From contig JADZCD010000053.1 in assembly GCA_020851735.1 (NCBI GenBank), forward strand, positions 1-64,000: 64,000 nt of DNA, in the 5' to 3' direction. Made by a program: the position numbers and the translations under genes. The notes under the pieces were generated by a model. The model did not search any database, was not told where the DNA came from, and worked only from the letters and a program-made list of their open reading frames with translations. Below, piece by piece: positions 1 through 7,099 of the stretch (positions are counted from its first letter, which is position 1; each line of letters begins with the position of its first letter). This DNA is from Phycisphaeraceae bacterium. Its GTDB lineage: Bacteria; Planctomycetota; Phycisphaerae; Phycisphaerales; Phycisphaeraceae.

Positions 1-299
1 CGGCCGAACCGCCGCTGTCTCTTCCGGGGGTGGCCCTTGCCCCGGCAGCTCGTAACGCGGGAGCGGACAGCTGACGGTCGGGCCGAGGACGCCGTGGCGC
101 ACCGTACGTGCAACTTTTTTTCCTTGTCTCGCGCACGTACTAGGCAAGACCCGATGACCGCTCCCATCCGCGGCCTGCTGACCCTGCGCCCAATTCCGGC
201 ACAAGCACCAAAGACAGTTCAAGCGTTCGCGGACGAGCCCGTTATTGAGAGGAAACTCCCGATAAGCGGGCTTCTTCCGCGCGCTTTGTCTTGTCCAAG

Positions 300-321
300 C
301 CCAGGCATTGCCATGCCTGGG
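300..321. repeat. Perfect 9-bp inverted repeat (REP-like hairpin 1)
   Basis: The left arm CCCAGGCAT (300-308) pairs perfectly with ATGCCTGGG (313-321) around a 4-nt loop. No T-run follows on either strand, so it is not a standard intrinsic terminator. The stem tip GCAT-N4-ATGC is shared with the hairpin at 355-376. Confidence 0.7.
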
Positions 322-354
322 TGTCTTAGTGTCTTGCTTGCCTTGGATCTCCCA

Positions 355-376
355 GCCCCGCATGGAAATGCGGGGC
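355..376. repeat. Perfect 9-bp inverted repeat (REP-like hairpin 2)
   Basis: The left arm GCCCCGCAT (355-363) pairs perfectly with ATGCGGGGC (368-376) around loop GGAA. Stem length, loop length and the GCAT/ATGC tip equal those of hairpin 1, although the outer stem bases differ. This suggests a small family of compensated palindromes. Confidence 0.7.
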
Positions 377-428
377 CGGCTCAATGTCTTCCGAGGTGCC
401 TTGTTACCTCAATCCCCTCGCCTGCCTC

Positions 429-458
429 AAAAAAAGCCCAGGGATTCCTTCCCTGGGC
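429..458 (-). terminator. Intrinsic terminator of the blaI-type gene
   Basis: On the minus strand a perfect 9-bp stem (GCCCAGGGA paired with TCCCTGGGC, 436-444 with 450-458) is followed directly by seven T residues. It lies about 40 nt past the stop codon of the repressor gene at 496, so transcription probably ends there without a co-transcribed sensor gene. Confidence 0.85.
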
Positions 459-495
459 CCTGTCTTCTTCTTCCCCACGCCGTCCGTCTGTGCAC

Positions 496-942
496 TCAGG
501 CTGGCGGGGAATCCTGCGGACCATTCTGGTTTTGCCTGCGCATCAGATCTTCCAGGACTTTTCGTTCGTCCTCGGACAGCGGTCCGGACTCAAGCATGGA
601 CGTAAACATCGCCCGGCGATTGCCACGGAAGACCCGGACGATCAATTCATTGACAATCCGCTGGTACGCGACCTCCGGCGGCTGCGTAGCGGTGTAAATA
701 TAAGTCTTGCCCCGCTCCGCCCGGTGCCGATCGACCAAGCCCCGATTCTGCAGCCGGCGCAGCAACGTGATCGCCGAGCCCTGCGTCATGGGCCGATAGC
801 TGGCCATCGCCTGACGCACCGAGCGCGCGGTGCCTTCCTTCTGCTCCCACAAGCACGCCAGCACATCCATTTCCGCGTCTGGCAGGGAGGCCGGGTCGCC
901 CGGATCAGTTGGTATAGCCGAGGGACTACGTCTCTTGTGCAT
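496..942 (-). CDS. BlaI/MecI/CopY-family transcriptional repressor
   Basis: A 148-residue protein of the usual length for the penicillinase-repressor family. After about 20 disordered residues it reads LPDAEMDVLACLWEQ, the typical start of the BlaI winged helix-turn-helix, followed by a recognition-helix region around SAITLLRRLQNRGLV, a beta wing around GKTYIYTA, and a charged C-terminal helix that would dimerise. Family members bind short dyads as dimers; classical ones are inactivated by the BlaR1/MecR1 protease-sensor. The G-rich GGGGGAT about 8 nt before the ATG can act as ribosome binding site. A terminator follows at once, and no BlaR1 gene is visible downstream or divergent, so this is probably an orphan repressor whose target cannot be read from the window. 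Confidence 0.88.
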   Translation of the reverse strand: MHKRRSPSAIPTDPGDPASLPDAEMDVLACLWEQKEGTARSVRQAMASYRPMTQGSAITLLRRLQNRGLVDRHRAERGKTYIYTATQPPEVAYQRIVNELIVRVFRGNRRAMFTSMLESGPLSEDERKVLEDLMRRQNQNGPQDSPPA

Positions 943-1043
943 GTCTCAATCCCCCAATTTTTCGCCTACGCAACTGCCCCTGATCGGTAGGCTACGCAGG
1001 AACCCCATGGAGATGAATGACCGTGTCCAACCTTGTCTACTTG

Positions 1044-1071
1044 ATAATCCCTACATAATCGCGTCTGTCAA
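1044..1071 (-). promoter_or_regulatory. Probable sigma70-type promoter for the blaI-type gene
   Basis: On the minus strand a perfect -35 TTGACA (1066-1071) is followed after 16 nt by GATTAT (1044-1049), a 4/6 match to the -10 consensus. The predicted leader is about 95 nt. Two imperfect direct copies of CTAC...ATAATC within 1038-1060 overlap the -10 and could be the autorepression site; that part is speculative. Confidence 0.5.
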
Positions 1072-1104
1072 GTTTTTTTGCCTAACCATCACACTGCTAA
1101 GTCT

Positions 1105-2193
1105 TTAGTCCCCCGCTCCCAATTCCTCAACCAAGGCCCGTGCCTGGTCGTCGTTTGTCACGCCCCAGATCGTAATCGCCATGCGGCCCGCACCCCTGGG
1201 CCCACCCAATCCCTGCACTATTCTACGCGCGCCGTCGACCGGAACATAGACTTGGCAAAGTTTTCCCGCATCGACAATGCGTTTTAGCAGATCCAGCCAG
1301 CCGTCGGCCGTGGGTTGGCCGTCGCCGGGGATCCACTGAATTCCCCGCAATTCTTTCATTTTCAACAATAAATCCAGGTGCGCAATCTGCCCCCGCCCGT
1401 CCAGGTGATAAAAGCCATGTTCCAGTTCCCGGCAACACGTTTCTAAGTCCGGCCGCACCAGACGTTCAAACATCGCCGGCGAAAACATGTACGAAAGATC
1501 GCATTGCAGCATGTAGCAGCGCTGCGGCGACCAGATCGCCGCCCAGGGCGTCGTGCCCCGCCCGCCGGAGGAAATGATCCGATGAAGCTCGTCGTAATAG
1601 CGCAACCACAGGCGCGTGATCTGTCGGCTGACGCGCAGAACCTCCTCCGGCAATTCCGCCATTTCCATCAGCAGTTGTTCGCTGCCTCGAAACGAAGCCA
1701 GCACGTCCAGGTTCCCGCCCAGGTCCGTATGGGCGATTGCGACTTTACCCCCCCACCGCTCCACCGCCCGGCTGGTCAGCTCCCGCACCCGCCGCCACCA
1801 GCGGTTTTTGGCGTTGTACTTAAGATTCAATTTCTCCAGGCTGATCTCTTTGGGCGGCTCAAACCAGACGGTGTGCGGTTCCGTGCGCACCACGGCCCCC
1901 AGGAAACCAGCCAACATCCCCGGGCCGAAGTTCGGCCACCACTTGGGAAACGCGTCGCCGTAGTAGTGCTCGGTCTCCAAATCGGCCTGATAGAGGTCCA
2001 GCAAGTCGTCGGCCGGCATGTCCAGGGGGTAGTGCCCCGTCACCTGATTGACCATCGGCTCGGTCCGTCCCGGCGGATTCTCCCGGCGGGTGATCAGCAC
2101 CATCGGCCGCGCGCTCTCGCCCCGCCACCAGCATTCCCACGCGGACGCCACGCGTGCCCAATCCCGGTCATCAAAACGCACCGCTATGCCCAT
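1105..2193 (-). CDS. Uroporphyrinogen decarboxylase-fold (URO-D superfamily) protein
   Basis: A 362-residue soluble protein. The C-terminal half carries the stretch YHLDGRGQIAHLDLL followed by LRGIQWIPGDGQP, the pattern of URO-D/corrinoid-methyltransferase-like TIM barrels (HLDG...HLD...I.QW.PG), and the N-terminal WWRGESARPMVLI is typical of the same group. Members include heme-biosynthetic decarboxylases and MtaA/CmuA-type methyltransferases. The distant paralogues common in planctomycetes and clostridia have mostly unknown substrates, so I assign the fold rather than a reaction. The ATG at 2193 is chosen because AAGGA lies about 9 nt upstream; the frame can be extended further only by translating the neighbouring tRNA gene. 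No partner corrinoid protein or methyltransferase lies beside it. Confidence 0.75.
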   Translation of the reverse strand: MGIAVRFDDRDWARVASAWECWWRGESARPMVLITRRENPPGRTEPMVNQVTGHYPLDMPADDLLDLYQADLETEHYYGDAFPKWWPNFGPGMLAGFLGAVVRTEPHTVWFEPPKEISLEKLNLKYNAKNRWWRRVRELTSRAVERWGGKVAIAHTDLGGNLDVLASFRGSEQLLMEMAELPEEVLRVSRQITRLWLRYYDELHRIISSGGRGTTPWAAIWSPQRCYMLQCDLSYMFSPAMFERLVRPDLETCCRELEHGFYHLDGRGQIAHLDLLLKMKELRGIQWIPGDGQPTADGWLDLLKRIVDAGKLCQVYVPVDGARRIVQGLGGPRGAGRMAITIWGVTNDDQARALVEELGAGD

Positions 2194-2269
2194 GAGGATG
2201 ATCCTTGTCCGCCGGCCCAAGGGGCCGACCTTTGGATGCCTGACGTGAGTGAATGTCATACCGCAGGGA

Positions 2270-2313
2270 GGCCAAAAATAAAAAACCGCTGGGCGGCCAA
2301 GGCCTCCAGCGGT
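2270..2313 (-). terminator. Intrinsic terminator of tRNA-Leu
   Basis: On the minus strand ACCGCTGG (2306-2313) pairs with CCAGCGGT (2285-2292), with a further GGCC/GGCC pairing inside the loop. The hairpin is followed by a T/A-rich tract, TTTTTTATTTTT. It lies 8 nt past the mature tRNA 3' end and also separates the tRNA from the URO-D-fold gene. Confidence 0.85.
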
Positions 2314-2320
2314 CGGCGAA

Positions 2321-2404
2321 TGCGGGTGAGAGGACTCGAACCTCCAATCCCTTACGGGAACCGCCACCTGAAGACGGCGCGTCTGCCAATTTCGCCACAC
2401 CCGC
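2321..2404 (-). tRNA. tRNA-Leu (anticodon CAG)
   Basis: The minus strand folds as a class II tRNA of 84 nt. The acceptor stem is GCGGGTG/CACCCGC with discriminator A, and the D-arm contains AAATTGGCAGACGC. The anticodon stem is CCGTC/GGCGG with loop TTCAGGT giving CAG. There is a long variable arm (TTCCCGTAAGGGATT), as expected for leucine, and the T-arm is GGAGG-TTCGAGT-CCTCT. The 3' CCA is not encoded. Identity rests on the anticodon and the close match to bacterial Leu-CAG tRNAs. Confidence 0.95.
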
Positions 2405-2513
2405 AGCGAATGGAATAGGTAAGTCTAAATCCTGGCGGGTAATAATCAAGTGGCCCGTTTACTGATCTATCCCCACCATTGAAAAAAACAGGCAGACACT
2501 CCTCCTGGTTGGC

Positions 2514-2547
2514 TTGACAAACCGAAAACAACTGATGACTATAAGTA
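2514..2547 (+). promoter_or_regulatory. Methyltransferase promoter with C-box-like half-site
   Basis: A perfect -35 TTGACA (2514-2519) precedes GACTATAAGTA (2537-2547). The latter contains possible -10 sequences: GACTAT at 17-nt spacing or TATAAG at 20-nt spacing. The same 11-mer with one change, GACTTTAAGTA, occurs at 5646-5656 in the control region of the C/R genes. I infer that the controller protein binds here, over the -10 region, and represses the methyltransferase, as described for Esp1396I-type systems. Confidence 0.55.
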
Positions 2548-2578
2548 GCGTAAAAACAGTTGTTCTAAAATGAGGACG

Positions 2579-4306
2579 ATGGCAGTGACCTACGTGCCAC
2601 AAATCACCAAGCGATACGATCTCATCACGGACGAGAAGGCGTCCGGGGCGACGTACACACCCCCAGAACTGGCGGATTTTGTCGCGGCCGAGATAGTGCG
2701 TGCGTGGGACGGTAGGAAAGAAACTACCCTTCGGGTTCTCGATCCCGCGGTCGGCGAGGGCGAGCTCCTGGCGAGTCTCCTCAAACGACTGCCGCAGAAT
2801 AAAACGGTTGAAGTTCATGGCTTTGACAACGATCGACGTGCCCTGGCTGCGGCGACGGCTCGTCTCCAGAATGCCCACCCGAAGGCGTCGCTTAACCTGG
2901 CGTTCGGTGATTTTCTGAGCGTCGTCTGCGGCAATGCCGTATACGGAAGCCTCTTCGAGCCCAAGACTGCAGAAACATTTGATCTTGTGATTGCGAATCC
3001 GCCTTACGTACGAACACAGATCATGGGGGCGTCAGCCGCACGAGCGCTCGCGGACCAGTTCGGGCTGACCGGTCGTGTTGATCTTTATCACGCCTTCATT
3101 TTGGCGATCGCCAAAGTGCTCCGGCCCCACGGAGTAGCCGGGATCATCGTGTCGAACAGGTTCATGACGACCAAAGCCGGGGCGACTGTCCGCCGCGCCT
3201 TTCAGGATCGGCTTCACTTGCGGCATGTCTGGGATCTGGGCGACACGAAGCTGTTCAATGCGGCCGTGCTGCCTGCGGTACTCGTCGCGGAGGGCCTCAA
3301 CGGCACCACTCGCTCTGGCCCCACTTTCACCTCAATTTATCAGACTAAGGATGAGCCGAGCAAGACAGCCCCGTCCATTACGGCCGCTCTTTCCGAACAT
3401 GGCATCGTCGCCGTTCCCGACGGCCGCCGTTTTCGAGTGCAACGGGGATCGCTCGACACTTCGAATGAGTCTGCCGGGGTGTGGCGGGTCGCCAATCTGG
3501 AAAATGATGCGTGGCTTGCGACGGTAGAGAGGCACACTGCAGCATCCTTTCGAGATCTCGGCAAGGTCCGCGTGGGGGTCAAGACCTGTGCCGATCGCGT
3601 GTTCATCCGAAGCGATTGGGATGCCCTCCCCGAAGAAGAACGGCCCGAACTCCTCCACCAGTTGACCACTCACCACGTTGCGCGGCGATTCCGGGCCGAC
3701 GCGGCCGGTGAAACTCGCCGGATCGTCTACCCGCACGAATACGTCGAAGGAAAGCGTCGGACCGTCAACCTGGCCGACTACCCGAAGACGCGCAGGTACC
3801 TTCAGAAGCACAGGGCCGAACTGGAGGCCCGCTCGTACGTCATCGAAGCGGGAAGACACTGGTTCGAGCTCTGGGTCCCTCAAGACCCCGGAGCATGGTC
3901 GCGTCCGAAGATCGTCTTCCGCGATATCTCCGAAGAGCCGTGCTTCTGGATCGATAAAGAAGAGACCATTGTCAATGGCGATTGCTACTGGCTTGCCTGC
4001 GACGATCCCGCTCGTGAGGACCTGCTTTGGTTGGCCGCCAGCGTCGGCAACTCAACCTTTATCGAAGCGTTTTACGACCATCGCTTCAACAACAAACTCT
4101 ACGCCGGCCGCCGCCGGTTCATCACACAGTACGTCGAGAAATTCCCGCTCCCCGATCCGTACTCCTCGATAGCTCTATCCATCATCGCTAAGGCCAAAAT
4201 GGTCTATGAAACCCATGGCACTGTCCAGAGCAAGACTCTCCAAAAAGAAATTAATTCGCTCGTGTGGCAGGCCTTCGGCCTATCTTTGAAAGAAGTCCGC
4301 AGGTAG
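2579..4306 (+). CDS. Type II DNA adenine-N6 methyltransferase (gamma class)
   Basis: A 575-residue protective methylase of a restriction-modification system. Near the N-terminus GATYTPPELADFVA is the motif X region. DPAVGEGELLASLL (residue 55 on) is motif I, the S-adenosylmethionine site, and NPPY (residues 140-143) is catalytic motif IV, diagnostic of N6-adenine methylation. The order X-I-IV followed by a long C-terminal target-recognition region is that of the gamma class (TaqI/Eco57I-like). The ATG at 2579 is preferred over that at 2570 because GAGG lies 3-4 nt upstream of it. The gene converges on the endonuclease gene and their coding ends overlap by 27 bp (4280-4306). Its GC content appears lower than that of most flanking genes, consistent with mobile restriction-modification genes. 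The recognition sequence cannot be read from the protein. Confidence 0.9.
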   Translation: MAVTYVPQITKRYDLITDEKASGATYTPPELADFVAAEIVRAWDGRKETTLRVLDPAVGEGELLASLLKRLPQNKTVEVHGFDNDRRALAAATARLQNAHPKASLNLAFGDFLSVVCGNAVYGSLFEPKTAETFDLVIANPPYVRTQIMGASAARALADQFGLTGRVDLYHAFILAIAKVLRPHGVAGIIVSNRFMTTKAGATVRRAFQDRLHLRHVWDLGDTKLFNAAVLPAVLVAEGLNGTTRSGPTFTSIYQTKDEPSKTAPSITAALSEHGIVAVPDGRRFRVQRGSLDTSNESAGVWRVANLENDAWLATVERHTAASFRDLGKVRVGVKTCADRVFIRSDWDALPEEERPELLHQLTTHHVARRFRADAAGETRRIVYPHEYVEGKRRTVNLADYPKTRRYLQKHRAELEARSYVIEAGRHWFELWVPQDPGAWSRPKIVFRDISEEPCFWIDKEETIVNGDCYWLACDDPAREDLLWLAASVGNSTFIEAFYDHRFNNKLYAGRRRFITQYVEKFPLPDPYSSIALSIIAKAKMVYETHGTVQSKTLQKEINSLVWQAFGLSLKEVRR

Positions 4307-5338
4307 CGGTATTTGAAGTTTTTTGTTCAGCACTTTACCCTGAAACTGCGGGAATCGCGTGAAGAACATCTCTCCTGTCGTGACGAAAAGATGGGTGATC
4401 TCGATCTGCTTGCCGTTCGTCCTAGCATAAAAAACGGCGTAGCGAACATCGCAGTGGCGGATGACCTGATTCCCGATTTGCGGCACGTCCAGGGGTTCGT
4501 TGCCGCTGGGAGTGACAAGACCCAGGTCAATGGTCGGAGAGGTTTGGAGTTTGATCTCAAGCAACTGGTGCCGCACGTCGGGAAACTGTCCGTCATCCTG
4601 GTATCCCGCGTACCCCAACGCCTTGCACACCCGTCGGTGAAGCGAGGCACCGCGATTGCGCTCCTGGTCGATTCCCGAGTTCGCGAAACGACGTCCAAGC
4701 AACACACGCAAACGATCGTACAGAGTGGCAATCGGCAACAACTGCCCCTTGGCCGGCTGCATAACGGGTGTCTCGCCCCTCGTTAATGCATAAGTCGGAG
4801 ATACAAACGGGCGGAGAAGTGCTGTGTCCTCCGTGACCACAAGTTCGGCAGCTTCGGTGCCAGGGATGCAACGCGCCTGGTACTTCTGGGTGAGCGTGCC
4901 CGTTGTGTCGAGTTTCGCCAGCGTGTCGCCTCTGACGACCTTCACGATCGTAATGACATCGTCTTCATTTACGCGGATGATCGCGTACCGCCTGGTTGGC
5001 GCGAGTTCTTCGTTCCAGACCTGGAGGTTGCTGGACTTCTGCACGTAAGTGTCAAAGATCTGGCCTGGAAACCGAGGTTTTGTTTTCTTGAACGAAGCCG
5101 GGACGGGATAGCCCAGAGCGTGACAAACTTGTTCCTTTACCATCTTTGAACGAGTGCGAAGCGGAAGACCGGCGAGCTTAACGCCACAAAGTCCCGCGTT
5201 CAGCAGCATTTCCAGCTCCAGCGTTGGAATCCAGAGCCGGGGATCACCGATCTTGATTTTATCGTAGATACTCAATCCGCTTGCGGCGATCGCCGAAACG
5301 AATCGCCGAGGATCAGTCTGTGGAGTTGCGCTTGTCAT
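4280..5338 (-). CDS. Type II restriction endonuclease, PD-(D/E)xK type
   Basis: A 352-residue protein lying between a methyltransferase and a controller gene. The catalytic signature is FPDVRHQLLEIKLQ: Asp254 in PD, Glu261 and Lys263 in EIK, the spacing of PD-(D/E)xK nucleases. The stretch just before it (GASLHRRVCKALGY) resembles the helix preceding the active site in such enzymes. The N-terminal 200 residues probably recognise DNA, but I cannot assign a named family or specificity. The ATG at 5338 is chosen because GGAGG (5343-5347) is ideally placed, while the longer frame to 5401 lacks such a site. The first 26 nt overlap the controller gene, so translation is likely coupled and both share the C-box promoter. 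The 3' end overlaps the convergent methylase gene. Confidence 0.85.
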   Translation of the reverse strand: MTSATPQTDPRRFVSAIAASGLSIYDKIKIGDPRLWIPTLELEMLLNAGLCGVKLAGLPLRTRSKMVKEQVCHALGYPVPASFKKTKPRFPGQIFDTYVQKSSNLQVWNEELAPTRRYAIIRVNEDDVITIVKVVRGDTLAKLDTTGTLTQKYQARCIPGTEAAELVVTEDTALLRPFVSPTYALTRGETPVMQPAKGQLLPIATLYDRLRVLLGRRFANSGIDQERNRGASLHRRVCKALGYAGYQDDGQFPDVRHQLLEIKLQTSPTIDLGLVTPSGNEPLDVPQIGNQVIRHCDVRYAVFYARTNGKQIEITHLFVTTGEMFFTRFPQFQGKVLNKKLQIPLPADFFQR

Positions 5339-5582
5339 CGGGCCTCCGCGAAGTGAGCAACTCCGGAACGGAGACGCCCAGCACGGAAGCCAAAACCTCA
5401 AGTGTGCTGAGCGTCACATTGCGCTCACCACGTTCCACCGAACCGATATAAGTGCGATGGAGCCCACAGCGTGCTGCAAGTTCTTCCTGTGAAAAGCCTT
5501 TAGCGTGTCGCATCGCACGTAAATTAGTGGCAAGCACCTCAATCAGGTGTTCACCCGGTTTACGAATCTGACGTTTCCGCAT
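5313..5582 (-). CDS. Restriction-modification controller (C) protein, XRE-type HTH
   Basis: An 89-residue protein made almost entirely of one Cro/C1 helix-turn-helix: LATNLRAMRHAKGFSQEELA, then HRTYIGSVERGERNV, then LSTLEVLASVLGVSVPELL. Size, sequence and position directly before the endonuclease are those of C proteins, which bind C-boxes as dimers to activate their own operon at low concentration, delaying endonuclease until DNA is methylated. The ATG at 5582 has AGGAAAGG 4 nt upstream; a longer frame to 5660 would run back through the C-box and is rejected. The stop lies within the endonuclease gene, giving a 26-nt overlap and probable translational coupling. Confidence 0.87.
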   Translation of the reverse strand: MRKRQIRKPGEHLIEVLATNLRAMRHAKGFSQEELAARCGLHRTYIGSVERGERNVTLSTLEVLASVLGVSVPELLTSRRPDDKRNSTD

Positions 5583-5630
5583 CAAGCCTTTCCTGGTGTG
5601 CGCCTTTAGGGCACATGGTGCGGAGATGCT

Positions 5631-5656
5631 GATTCTGAGTCTACAGACTTTAAGTA
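5631..5656 (-). promoter_or_regulatory. C-box operator of the C/R operon
   Basis: About 50 nt before the controller start lies AGTCT-AC-AGACT (5638-5649), a perfect 5-bp dyad, overlapping GACTTTAAGTA (5646-5656). Read on the minus strand, this gives the ACTTAAAGTC-TGT-AGACT arrangement of C-boxes, two half-sites around a central TGTA-like element. A -35-like TTGCTG lies 16 nt before TAAAGT, which is inside the operator. A second 6-bp dyad (GTTAAT...ATTAAC, 5695-5715) lies further upstream. Confidence 0.65.
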
Positions 5657-5788
5657 GCATTAATCCGTCAGCAACTTGACTGCGGCGACTCTATGTTAAT
5701 GCAGATTCGATTAACGGTTAGCTCGATTTCGCCGTTCTTTGATCTCTAGGTTGGCCTGCTTTACCTGTCGGTCTTAAAACTCCTTTTT

Positions 5789-7099
5789 CTACCTCGCCGC
5801 GGCCAGGAGAGAGCCGACGTTGGCCTTCACCTTGCGGATGGCCTCAAGGATCATGTCCACGTGCGACTTGTCGCCTAGGAACAGGTTATGCGTCAGCCAC
5901 AACGCTTCCTCGCGGCAGGCGCGGACGGCCACGGGGCAGCGGTCGATGAATTCGCGGTAATTGACCGGCTTGGTGCGCCCGATCATCAGGGGCGAATCAT
6001 CGCTGTAGAGCGAAGGATCGTTAAAGGCGGGGTTCTCGAAGTTGGTGAAGGTGTATCCGGACCCGAACGGCACGCCCTCGGCCGTCAGGGCGTCGATCAA
6101 CAACTTGCGGGGCAAGCCGTCCCAGGCAGCGGCGTTGTAGCGGATCATCACCAGGTAGTGATTGCGCTTGGTGGCTTTGGGGTGCAGTTTGATGGGCGTA
6201 AGGCCCGGGATCTTCTTGAGCTCGCTGAAGAAATAACTGACGTTGGCCATGCGGCGCTGGTTCTGGCCCTCGAGCTTGCGCATCTGCGGGCGGAGCAGCG
6301 CGGCCGTCAGCTCGTTCATGCGGGCGTTCCACCCGATGCGCTCGTGCTCGTACCACAGGCCCTTGCGTTTGCGGCCGCAGTGACGCAGGCTCCAGAGGAT
6401 CTCGGCGAATTGATCGTCGTTGGTGGTGATCAGCCCGCCCTCGCCGCTGTTTAGGCACTTGCTGGCCTGGAGGCTGAAGGTACCCGCCAGACTGAGCGAA
6501 CCGGCATAGCGCTCGCCCTCTAGGCAGACGCCCTGGGCCTGGGCGGCGTCTTCGATGACGACCAGGTTGTGCTTGCGGGCGATGGCGTTGATCGCGTCCA
6601 TGTCGCACAGCTCGCCGGCAAAGTGCACGGGGAGGATGGCACGGGTGCGCGGGGTGATGGCTTCTTCAATCTTCCGGGGGTCGAGGTTGTACGTTTCCGG
6701 GTCGATGTCCACGTACACAGGCCAGGCGTTGGTGTTGAGGATGCAGCTGGAGGTGGCGAAGAAGGTGTAGGGCGTGGTGATGACTTCGTCGCCGGCCTTT
6801 AAGCCGATGGCCCGCATGCAGATGTCCAGGGCCATCGAGCCGTTGGTGACGGCCAGGGTGTGCTTGACCTTGTGGAGCTTGGAGAACTCGCGCTCGGCCA
6901 ATTCGACCTGGCTGACCAGACTTTCGTTGAGCTGATCTTCACCGGCCAATTCGCCGGGCGTGTAGGCGTACATCCACCACTTGCCGCTGTCGACGACTTT
7001 GAGCACCGCGTCGCGCTCAGCCTGGTCCCATTCGGGAAAGTGGGGAAACGCCTTGGTGACCGCCTTGGCGCCGCCGTTAAGAGCTAACTTCTGACTCAT
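5789..7099 (-). CDS. DegT/DnrJ/EryC1/StrS-family PLP aminotransferase
   Basis: A 436-residue fold-type I aminotransferase. The sequence shows TNGSMALDICMRAIGLKAGDEV (cofactor phosphate region), the aspartate-containing IEDAAQAQG (Asp184, Gln187) and SLQASKCLNSGEGG, in which Lys214 should form the Schiff base with pyridoxal phosphate. The family usually aminates keto-sugars for antibiotics, surface polysaccharide or inositol derivatives. The ATG at 7099 is supported by GGGAGG 9 nt upstream and by an ATGA overlap with the preceding gene, so the two are translationally coupled. The pairing with a ceramidase-like amidase suggests a pathway that makes or breaks an amide or amino group on a small substrate; the actual substrate is unknown. 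Confidence 0.9.
   Translation of the reverse strand: MSQKLALNGGAKAVTKAFPHFPEWDQAERDAVLKVVDSGKWWMYAYTPGELAGEDQLNESLVSQVELAEREFSKLHKVKHTLAVTNGSMALDICMRAIGLKAGDEVITTPYTFFATSSCILNTNAWPVYVDIDPETYNLDPRKIEEAITPRTRAILPVHFAGELCDMDAINAIARKHNLVVIEDAAQAQGVCLEGERYAGSLSLAGTFSLQASKCLNSGEGGLITTNDDQFAEILWSLRHCGRKRKGLWYEHERIGWNARMNELTAALLRPQMRKLEGQNQRRMANVSYFFSELKKIPGLTPIKLHPKATKRNHYLVMIRYNAAAWDGLPRKLLIDALTAEGVPFGSGYTFTNFENPAFNDPSLYSDDSPLMIGRTKPVNYREFIDRCPVAVRACREEALWLTHNLFLGDKSHVDMILEAIRKVKANVGSLLAAAR

Larger units (their letters stand above)
1..495. other. Gene-poor segment with hairpins
   Basis: I find no convincing protein gene here. The plus-strand frame open through this region is Pro/Arg/Ser-rich, matches no family I recognise, and runs antisense through the BlaI-type gene. 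The segment contains two perfect 9-bp inverted repeats (300-321 and 355-376) and the rho-independent terminator of the minus-strand gene beginning at 942. The first 30 bases include the TTCCGGGGG core also seen at about 7411, 15004 and, inverted, 20580. Confidence 0.6.

Noticed and set aside
300..376. Palindromes as intrinsic terminators
   Set aside because: Neither stem is followed by a T-run on either strand, unlike the true terminator at 429-458.
37..990. Plus-strand frame of 317 codons
   Set aside because: Low-complexity Pro/Arg/Ser composition, antisense to a clear BlaI-type gene and spanning two palindromes and a terminator; no recognisable domain.
1504..2418. Plus-strand frame of 304 codons
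   Set aside because: Antisense to the URO-D-fold gene and the tRNA; no family resemblance, skewed composition.
2194..2449. Minus-strand frames over the tRNA, including an N-terminal extension of the URO-D-fold gene
   Set aside because: The peptides (MWRNWQTRRLQ..., VAKLADAPSSGG...) are translations of tRNA sequence, a common false prediction; the tRNA fold and terminator explain this DNA.
2321..5660. Restriction-modification genes as an island integrated at the tRNA 3' end
   Set aside because: The tRNA is on the minus strand, so its 3' end faces away from the restriction genes. I see no repeat of the tRNA end at 5660-5790 and no integrase.
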